Origin: Gemmatimonas sp.
Lineage (GTDB): Bacteria; Gemmatimonadota; Gemmatimonadetes; Gemmatimonadales; Gemmatimonadaceae
DNA: 64,000 nt
Reading direction: 5' to 3'
Assembly (NCBI RefSeq): GCF_027531815.1
Contig: NZ_JAPZSK010000001.1
Coordinates: forward strand, 237,023 to 301,022
Below the pieces are notes generated by a model, which did not search any database, had not been told where the DNA came from, and saw only the letters and a list, made by a program, of their open reading frames with translations. Shown in pieces: positions 58,492-64,000 of this stretch (within the stretch, counting starts at the first letter, position 1; each line of letters opens with the position of its first letter). The translations under genes and the position numbers were made by a program.

Positions 58492-60714
58492 TCACTGCCC
58501 CGGCTGGTACGTGCGCACGGCGTGCTTCTCCACGTCGGCGCGGTAGAAGCTCACGTCCTTGAACTGCCCGGTGGCGTAGCGCTCACCCTGGTTGAAGAAG
58601 TACGGCGAACTCGGGTCGGCATTCACGCCGCCGGCGAGCACACTCTTTGCGCGCACCTTGGGCCCGAACTCCACCGCTGCGACAAAGCTGTTGCCGCGAT
58701 TCCCGTAGTACTTCTTGGTGGTGCGCACGCCGGTCTGGCCGTACGCGGCCAGTGATCCCCAGTTGGCCGAGGCGAAGGGCACGGGGAGGCTCGGCTTGCT
58801 GTCGTCGAAGCCGGCACCGATCTCGCCGCTGAGACGCTGGAAGCGGTTCACGTCGCCCCAGGGCATCTGCCACGAGCCGAAGTCGGCGGTGAGCCGGTCG
58901 CTGGCCTTGGCGAGCGCCGCCAGCAGTGCAGCCGACTGTGCACGCGTGGCGATGAAGTCGAGCACCGGCAGCCCCGCCTGCCGCGCGGCCGCGCCGGACG
59001 CCGCCGTGATGTCCTCGCCGTAGGCGTTGGCCAGCGTCATGGCCACGCTCGCCACGCCGAAACGATAATCCCAGCCGCGCAGCGTGCGCACCGGCACCAC
59101 GAGCTTCGCCTTGAGCGGGTCAGTGTCGGGGAGCGCGTCCCACGCCTTCACCACCGGCGGCACGATCTGCTCCATGGCGGGCAGGTAGCTGTCGTACGCG
59201 GCCCCAATGAGATGGTCGAGGGTGAAGTCCTTGCGGTTCTGCAGCACGCGCACGGCGTGCACGCCGCGCGGGTTGTCCTCGCGCTGCTCCGACATGTATA
59301 CCGGCCAGTCGCCGATCTTCGGGCTGTTCGCGCCCGCGGCGGTGAACGGCCAGTTGTTGGTGTTCATGAGCCAGCCGTTCGACGGATTCTTGAGCAGGAT
59401 CATCTCGTCGAGCGTGTGCAGCCCCTGCCACTCGGTGCGCGGATCGCTGCCGTCCACCGGACGACGGAAGTCGATGCTGGTGTCGCGCTTGGGGATGAAG
59501 TTGCCGTGGAAGTACGCGATCACGCCGTCGGCATCGGCGTACACGGTGTTGTTCGACGAGTTGGTGCGCCGCGTCATGACCTGCTTGAACTCGTCGAACG
59601 TCCTGGCCTTGGTGCGGCCGTAGCTCTGCTGGATGGCCTCGAGCGGGTTGTTCATCATCTTCACCGCCACCCATTTGCCGCCCTGCTCGCGAATGACCGG
59701 CCCGTGATGCGTGAAGTAGGCCGTGACCACCTTCTCGGCCATGCCGTTCGCCGTCTTGTACGGCAGGCGGATGGTCCGGGCCACCACGGGGCGGCTGCCG
59801 GTGCCGTAGCGATACGTGAATCCCTTGCCCTTGGGGGTGACCGTTTCGAGATACTCGTCGATCACGTCGCCGCCACCGGAGGTGTGCATCCAGCCGAGGC
59901 GTTCGTTGAAGCCCTGGTAGATGAAGAACTGCCCCCACGTCACGGCGCCGTAGGCATTGAGCCCGTCCTCGCTCACCATGTGAATCTCGGGGCGGAAGTA
60001 GAAGCTCGTGTGCGGGTTGATCATGAGCAGCGCGTGGCCGTTCACGGTGTTCTGCGGCGCGACGGCAAAGCCGTTGGAGCCGCCGGGCTCCGTGCCGAAG
60101 GGCGACGGCTCGGCGTCGACCTCATCGCGCGACGGCGACGCGGTGCCCCCGGCGCGGGGGCCGTAGAACTGCTCGAGGGCGCGCAAGTTCACGCTTTCGA
60201 TGTCGCCGCCAATCGAGCCCTCGCTGAACGACAGCGCCATCCACGGCTCATAGCGCGTGAGCAGCCGCGGCTTCACCTGCGGGTGCGTGGCGAGGAAGTA
60301 GTTGAGCGCATCGGCCCACGCCGTCATGAGCGCCTTCATGGGGGCCGGACTCACCGCGAACTGCTTCTTGAGCTCGAGCGTGTCGATGAAGAGCTTCATG
60401 CGCAGGTCGCGCCAGATTTCGCGTTCTCCCTCCACTTCGGCGAGCCGCCCGAGGGCGTTGATGTAGTTGGTCTCGACACGCGGAAAGTCGTCCTCGGCCT
60501 GCGCGTAGACCATGCCGAATACGGCATCGGCGTCGGTCTTGCCGTACACATGCGCCACGCCGTACTGATCGCGCATGATGGTCACGCGCTTCGCCTGCTC
60601 GGCCCAGCGCGCGGACGGCGTGGTGGCCGGCTGCGCGGCGAGGGAGCCGGCCGGCGACAGCGAGGCCACCAACAGGAGCGCGGTGGCAGCAGAGCAACGA
60701 AGCGAAGGAGTCAT
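58492..60714 (-). CDS. Penicillin-acylase-family amidohydrolase
   Basis: 740 residues from the ATG at 60714, which overlaps the RsmD stop (ATGA). A signal peptide ends LSPAGSLAAQ. The precursor has the Ntn-hydrolase layout: alpha chain from about 30, then cleavage before Ser213 in EPGGSNGFAVAP, with the Ser followed by the conserved N-G-F/W motif. Downstream, the catalytic Asn region is NTNNWPFTA (about 455). The closest relatives are acyl-homoserine-lactone acylases and aculeacin-type enzymes as well as penicillin G acylase. Substrate not predictable. The operon partners RsmD and PanK are cytoplasmic housekeeping proteins, so cotranscription does not imply shared function. Confidence 0.88.
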   Translation of the reverse strand: MTPSLRCSAATALLLVASLSPAGSLAAQPATTPSARWAEQAKRVTIMRDQYGVAHVYGKTDADAVFGMVYAQAEDDFPRVETNYINALGRLAEVEGEREIWRDLRMKLFIDTLELKKQFAVSPAPMKALMTAWADALNYFLATHPQVKPRLLTRYEPWMALSFSEGSIGGDIESVNLRALEQFYGPRAGGTASPSRDEVDAEPSPFGTEPGGSNGFAVAPQNTVNGHALLMINPHTSFYFRPEIHMVSEDGLNAYGAVTWGQFFIYQGFNERLGWMHTSGGGDVIDEYLETVTPKGKGFTYRYGTGSRPVVARTIRLPYKTANGMAEKVVTAYFTHHGPVIREQGGKWVAVKMMNNPLEAIQQSYGRTKARTFDEFKQVMTRRTNSSNNTVYADADGVIAYFHGNFIPKRDTSIDFRRPVDGSDPRTEWQGLHTLDEMILLKNPSNGWLMNTNNWPFTAAGANSPKIGDWPVYMSEQREDNPRGVHAVRVLQNRKDFTLDHLIGAAYDSYLPAMEQIVPPVVKAWDALPDTDPLKAKLVVPVRTLRGWDYRFGVASVAMTLANAYGEDITAASGAAARQAGLPVLDFIATRAQSAALLAALAKASDRLTADFGSWQMPWGDVNRFQRLSGEIGAGFDDSKPSLPVPFASANWGSLAAYGQTGVRTTKKYYGNRGNSFVAAVEFGPKVRAKSVLAGGVNADPSSPYFFNQGERYATGQFKDVSFYRADVEKHAVRTYQPGQ

Positions 60715-61289
60715 GGCCTGGTGGGGGAAGCCGGGGGAGGGAGCGGCGGGCGGGCGGCCGGGGCCTGGTCGGCCACGGCCCGATACACGGAGATGGCGGT
60801 TTCCTCGAAGCGCGCGTGCGAGGCGGCACGAGGCAGCTGGTGCGTGGTGGCGTGCTCCGCCACGAGGATACGGGACCACGGCGCACGCTGCCACCGCTCA
60901 ATGAGCCGGTCGAGCATGCGCGATTCGTACGGCGGGTCGGCAAAAGCCACGTCGTACCGATCGGGGGGCAGAATATCGGCGAAGGGGAGTGCGTCCTTCT
61001 TGTACACGCGCGTCTTCTCCATCACGCGCAGCGCCTTGATGTTGGCCTGCAGGGCGTGCAGACTGGCCGGCCGGAACTCCACGAAGTCCACGTACTTGGC
61101 GCCGCGCGAGAGGGCCTCGAGTCCCAGCGCTCCCGTGCCGGCGAACAGGTCGAGCACTCGCGCCCCCTCGAGGTCGTTGCGCAGCAGCTTCATCATGTGC
61201 ACGCGCACCTCCTCGGCGGTGGGGCGCACCCGGAAGTCGTTGGGTGACGTGAGGGTACGTCCGCCGAATTTTCCGCCGACAATGCGCAT
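60711..61289 (-). CDS. rsmD: 16S rRNA (guanine966-N2)-methyltransferase
   Basis: 192 residues from the ATG at 61289 (MRIVGGKFGG, the usual RsmD start). The fold shows the conserved R-x-R-P-T-A-E-E-V-R motif (about 20-30), the SAM motif VLDLFAGTGALGLEALSRGA (about 45-64), and the catalytic FADPPYESRM (about 115-124; D-P-P-Y). It methylates G966 of 16S rRNA. The C-terminal tail is unusually Pro/Ala-rich. Its stop overlaps the acylase start, and the truncated haemoglobin gene ends 2 bases before its start. Confidence 0.93.
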   Translation of the reverse strand: MRIVGGKFGGRTLTSPNDFRVRPTAEEVRVHMMKLLRNDLEGARVLDLFAGTGALGLEALSRGAKYVDFVEFRPASLHALQANIKALRVMEKTRVYKKDALPFADILPPDRYDVAFADPPYESRMLDRLIERWQRAPWSRILVAEHATTHQLPRAASHARFEETAISVYRAVADQAPAARPPLPPPASPTRP

Positions 61290-61291
61290 GA

Positions 61292-61672
61292 TCAGCCCGG
61301 TTCGTTGCGCATGTGATCGGCGAGCTGCTGCAGGCGCTCGCGCAGGAACGCTTTCAGCTCCTCGGGCGCATCGTGCTCGGCCAGCGCGCGATCCATGCAC
61401 CAGAGCCACTCGTCGCGTTCGCGCGCGCCAATGGCGAAGGGGAAATGGCGCATGCGCAGCCGCGGGTGGCCGTACTCCTCCACATACAACTGCGGCCCGC
61501 CGGTCCAGCCGCTCATGAACTTGTAGAGCTTTTCGCGCGACACCTTGAGGTTGCGCGCGTGCAGCGTGCGAATGGTGGCCGCCTCGGGCGCGGTGTCCAT
61601 GAGGTCGTAGAAGCGGTCCACGAGCACGCGAATGCCGGCGTCGCCTCCCAGCTGATCGAAGTGGGTGGTCAC
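61292..61672 (-). CDS. Group II truncated haemoglobin
   Basis: 126 residues. The group II signature is clear: GWTGGPQLYVEEYGHPRLRMRHFPF at about 55-79, with Trp/Tyr positions in the distal pocket and the proximal His in RMRHFPF, followed by ERDEWLWCMDRAL. Group II trHbs bind O2 or NO and are linked to nitrosative or oxidative stress. First gene of the haemoglobin-RsmD-acylase-PanK operon, so its promoter probably drives all four. Confidence 0.93.
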   Translation of the reverse strand: MTTHFDQLGGDAGIRVLVDRFYDLMDTAPEAATIRTLHARNLKVSREKLYKFMSGWTGGPQLYVEEYGHPRLRMRHFPFAIGARERDEWLWCMDRALAEHDAPEELKAFLRERLQQLADHMRNEPG

Positions 61673-61716
61673 CCGCGGAACGCTAGCGGAGCGGCTGAGT
61701 GACGGGCAAGCACCAC

Positions 61717-61753
61717 GGGTGGCCGTTGCGGCATCTCACCGCCGCGGCCACCC
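61717..61753 (-). terminator. Two-step hairpin after the Pro/Ala-rich lipoprotein gene
   Basis: GGGTGGCC (61717-61724) pairs with GGCCACCC (61746-61753); inside, GCGGC (61728-61732) pairs with GCCGC (61741-61745) around an 8-base loop, with a 3-base bulge. It lies between the lipoprotein stop and the haemoglobin start and should insulate them. Confidence 0.55.
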
Positions 61754-61805
61754 GGTCAGATCACGGCCACCGCGCGATCGGATCGCACGCTGTGGCAGCG
61801 TATGG

Positions 61806-62516
61806 TCAGCGCGGAAACGTGGGGCGGCGAATTCCACCGCCGTTGGCGATCACCCCGCCAATGGCACCCCCCATCACCCCGCCGCCCGCCAGGATGACGT
61901 CGCCGCCCATGCCGCCCATGCCGCCATTGGCGCCACCACGCCGCCGGCCGGCCCGGCGCCGATCGTGCTCTTCGCAGTTATCGATCCCGGCGGCGCCACC
62001 GCGGATGATCACACCGATCAGTGTGCCCCAGCCGCCGCCGCGGCGGCCACGCCCCTCACCATGGTCGGCCGCGGCCTCCCCGTCGCTCCCCGCCGACGGT
62101 CCACGCGACACGGGCATGGGGGCGGGATCAGGGGCCGACGCCTCCGGCGCTTCCACGGGTACCGGCGCCGGCGCCTCCTCTGCGGCGGCCGCATCGGCCA
62201 CCACCGGTGCTTCGGCTTGCTCGGGCGGCGCCACGGCGGCCACCTCCTCCGGCGGCCGCTGCGGCGCCGGCCGCGGCGCACGGCGCGGCGCCACCACGGC
62301 ATCACGACGGCCAGCCTCGGTACCGCTGGGCGCCCCGCGCAGGCCACCCTCCAGCGCCGACACCACGACCGTCTGCGGTCGGCGCGCCTGCTCCGCCAGA
62401 TCCAGGTCGCGTTCGAGATCGGCCGTCATGGTGGCCGACTCCGTACCGCCGCACCCCAGCAGCCCCGCGACCGTCAGCCCCGCCGCCAGGGCCCTGCGTG
62501 CGCCATGCGTTGCCAT
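61806..62516 (-). CDS. Pro/Ala/Gly-rich lipoprotein of unknown function
   Basis: 236 residues from the ATG at 62516. A short signal peptide ends in AGLLGC with Cys22. The rest is low-complexity: a helical segment (ESATMTADLERDLDLAEQARR), a long Pro/Ala/Glu-rich region (about 70-150) and a Gly-rich hydrophobic tail (GGMGGMGGDVILAGGGVMGG, then AIGGVIANGGG). It resembles periplasm-spanning linkers such as those of TonB-type proteins in composition only. Function unknown. Confidence 0.6.
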   Translation of the reverse strand: MATHGARRALAAGLTVAGLLGCGGTESATMTADLERDLDLAEQARRPQTVVVSALEGGLRGAPSGTEAGRRDAVVAPRRAPRPAPQRPPEEVAAVAPPEQAEAPVVADAAAAEEAPAPVPVEAPEASAPDPAPMPVSRGPSAGSDGEAAADHGEGRGRRGGGWGTLIGVIIRGGAAGIDNCEEHDRRRAGRRRGGANGGMGGMGGDVILAGGGVMGGAIGGVIANGGGIRRPTFPR

Positions 62517-62717
62517 CTGCACCGATCCTCCCGCGTCGCCAACCTGCCCCAGTTCCGGCACCCGGACCCCCCGGATACCCGCCGTCCATGGTTGGGCAAG
62601 GCAATTGCCGGACCATCCCGGCGTTCACCGTGTTTCAGAGGGACGCGGAGCGCCGCAGCGTGATGGCACGTCCGCGCCTGTGGACAGTTCGCCGCGCACC
62701 CTGTCCTTTCCCCGAGA

Positions 62718-63347
62718 ATGACTTCCCACGGCTCGTCCCAGCCTCCGCTGCCCGCCTTCCGCAGCACCGCGCACCGGTGCCGTTCGCGCCTGCCCCGGAG
62801 CCCGCGGCCGGTACGTCTGGCCGTGGCCGCTGCCTGGGTCGGCATGCTCTCCCTCACCGGCGCGTGCCAGCGTTCCGACCGGCTGACGACGGCTGAACGC
62901 ACCGCCATCGCCGACACCCTCACCACCCTCGTGACGCAGGCGTACGACCTGCGACAGGCCGATGCCCCGGAGCGACTGCTGGCGCTCTACCCGGACAGCG
63001 GGCGGGTGATCTCGGCGGTGGCGGGGCGGGTGACGACCACGCGTGACACCCTCGCCGGGGAGATTCGGGGCTTCTGGGAGCGGGTGGGGCAGAACATGCG
63101 CGAGCCACGCTTCGAGCTGGGCTCGACCTATGTCGACCTCATCACGCGCGATGCGGCGGTGGTCACGCTGACTTACCGCATTCCGCACCTGACGCCGCGC
63201 CACACCCCCCATGTGGTGGGCGGAGCCTGGACGATGCTGTGGCGACGACAGAATGGTCGCTGGCGCATTGTGCAGGAGCATCTCTCCGATACGCCGGAAA
63301 GTACGGAGCCGGGACCGCAGGCTACCATCTCGCATTCTTCGCACTGA
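62718..63347 (+). CDS. NTF2-like (DUF4440-type) lipoprotein
   Basis: 209 residues. A long basic leader ends in LTGAC with Cys50; a later start is possible, since the leader is unusually long. The mature domain follows the NTF2-like pattern: AERTAIADTLTTLVTQAYDLRQADAPERLLALYPDSGRVISAVAG, then TRDTLAGEIRGFWERVG, and strands AVVTLTYRIPH and GAWTMLWRRQNGRWRIVQEHLSD, the last being the typical W-R-I-V-x-x-H end of DUF4440 proteins. No enzyme motif. It precedes the G-rich repeat region. Confidence 0.8.
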   Translation: MTSHGSSQPPLPAFRSTAHRCRSRLPRSPRPVRLAVAAAWVGMLSLTGACQRSDRLTTAERTAIADTLTTLVTQAYDLRQADAPERLLALYPDSGRVISAVAGRVTTTRDTLAGEIRGFWERVGQNMREPRFELGSTYVDLITRDAAVVTLTYRIPHLTPRHTPHVVGGAWTMLWRRQNGRWRIVQEHLSDTPESTEPGPQATISHSSH

Positions 63348-63383
63348 CCGGGTCGGGGTTCTGGTCGTGGCGCGGGTCGCGGC

Positions 63384-63443
63384 ACTGCCACCACGGTCGG
63401 GGTACTGCCACAGCGGTCGGGGTACCGCCACTGCGGTCGGGGT
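63384..63443. repeat. Three 20-bp tandem units ending in CGGTCGGGGT
   Basis: ACTGCCACCACGGTCGGGGT and two near-copies lie in register at 63384, 63404 and 63424. They begin 37 bases after the lipoprotein stop, at the edge of a G-rich repetitive region, and share the TCGGGGT word with the longer repeats that follow. Confidence 0.85.
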
Positions 63444-63493
63444 CTTCCTCCAGTCGGGGTTTGGGCCCGGGTCGGGGTCTTTAGGGCAGTCGG

Positions 63494-64000
63494 GGTCGGG
63501 GCTCCGGTCTGGCCGACGCTGCGCTGGGCGTCTGGGGGCGGCGGTTGCGGGGTCGGGGGGCGTGGGTTGGCGTGGTGTGCCCCGACAGGTAGCCCCCGGC
63601 CTCGACCCTGACCCCGCCGCCCGCTGTCTGGGTCGGGGCCCGGGTCTGGCCGACGCTGCGCTGGGCGTTGGGGGGGGCAGTCGGGGGGGGGCGTAGGTCG
63701 GCGTGGTGTGCCCCGACAGGTAGCCCCTGGCCTCGACCCTGACCCCGCCGCCCGCTGTCTGGGTCGGGGCTCCGGCCTGGCCGACGCTGCGCTGGGCGTC
63801 TGGGGGCGGCGGTCTGGGGGGGCGGGGGGGGGGCGTAGGTCGGCGTGGTGTGCCCCGACAGGTAGCCCCAAGCCCCGACCCTGACCCCGCCGCCTCCTGT
63901 CTGGGTCGGGGCTGGGGTCTGGCCGACGCTGCGCTGGGCGTTGGGGGGGCGGTCGGGGGCGCGCGCGGCGGGGGGCGGTCGGGGGGCAGGGGTTGGGGGG
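63494..64000. repeat. G-rich tandem array of about 135-bp units, truncated by the window end
   Basis: The word GGCCGACGCTGCGCTGGGCG recurs at about 63511, 63649, 63779 and 63921, so the period is 130-142 bases. Each unit also carries a GGTGTGCCCCGACAGGTAGC block and runs of G (up to about 10) whose lengths vary. No gene is evident: open frames run through the array but change frame between units. The 3' boundary is outside the window. Confidence 0.85.

Noticed and set aside
63173..63871. Minus-strand open frame through the G-rich repeats
   Set aside because: Pro/Arg-rich translation of the repeats that also runs antisense into the NTF2-like gene; the frame is not kept between repeat units.
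1..64000. tRNA or rRNA genes
   Set aside because: I found no T-arm GTTCRANNC with matching acceptor stem in intergenic sequence; gaps are mostly too short. A tRNAscan-SE run would settle this.

Overview
The window is a visibly GC-rich bacterial chromosome segment. It carries about 46 protein genes and no rRNA, tRNA, CRISPR array or classical insertion sequence that I can see. Three things make a Gemmatimonadota (Gemmatimonas-like) origin the best guess: the DUF58, BatA/VWA and DUF4175 block at the left edge, two very long secreted Asp-box (sortilin/BNR-like) propeller proteins, and many secreted or lipoprotein enzymes. This is inference from gene content, not from a marker gene.

Layout. 1-6413: end of a DUF58-BatA-DUF4175 envelope operon. 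6436-7102: a four-helix-bundle (23S-rRNA-IVS-protein/Avd-like) gene between long inverted repeats. 7116-19410: Na+/solute symporter, parallel beta-helix protein, small methyltransferase-like membrane protein, degenerate M48-like protein, PhoD phosphatase, CPA2 antiporter, coupled DUF979/DUF969 membrane pair, ChaN lipoprotein. 19431-20172: a second four-helix-bundle gene, this time between 147-bp direct repeats that each fold into hairpins. 20181-31701: Asp-box protein, alcohol dehydrogenase, GAF relic, KdpDE-like two-component system, DUF4956/CotH-like pair, alkaline phosphatase, a 42-residue membrane peptide. 31917-41619: aminotransferase, DUF3429, an overlapping HDAC-like / PQQ-type sugar dehydrogenase / GH16 operon, DinB, alpha/beta hydrolase, GMC oxidoreductase with its small subunit, lipoprotein RidA. 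41691-50040: kinase-ATPase-TPR regulator, flavoprotein, MpaB/latex-clearing-type oxygenase, extended PilT ATPase. 50108-57583: second Asp-box protein divergent from an M28 peptidase plus CotH lipoprotein, and small secreted proteins. 57633-61672: tight operon of truncated haemoglobin, RsmD, penicillin-acylase-type amidohydrolase and type II pantothenate kinase. 61806-63347: two lipoproteins. 63384-64000: a G-rich tandem array running off the window.

How the genes work together. Several units are translationally coupled (GTGA or ATGA overlaps at 17607-17610, 26373-26376 and 60711-60714; TAATG at 35803-35807). Many convergent pairs are separated by compact hairpins that contain or touch stop codons. 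The secreted hydrolases (GH16, M28, PhoD, PafA-type phosphatase, acylase) suggest a scavenging heterotroph.

The most interesting signal is the pair of four-helix-bundle genes. Each sits in its own structured repeat cassette; the repeats differ in sequence and orientation, but the genes share a 17-nt promoter-like block touching the ATG. The 147-bp copies show a compensatory base-pair change in a terminal hairpin, and a gene-less fragment with the same end motif lies at 36871-36905. Together they suggest a REP-like or IVS-like family of dispersing elements built around this protein fold.
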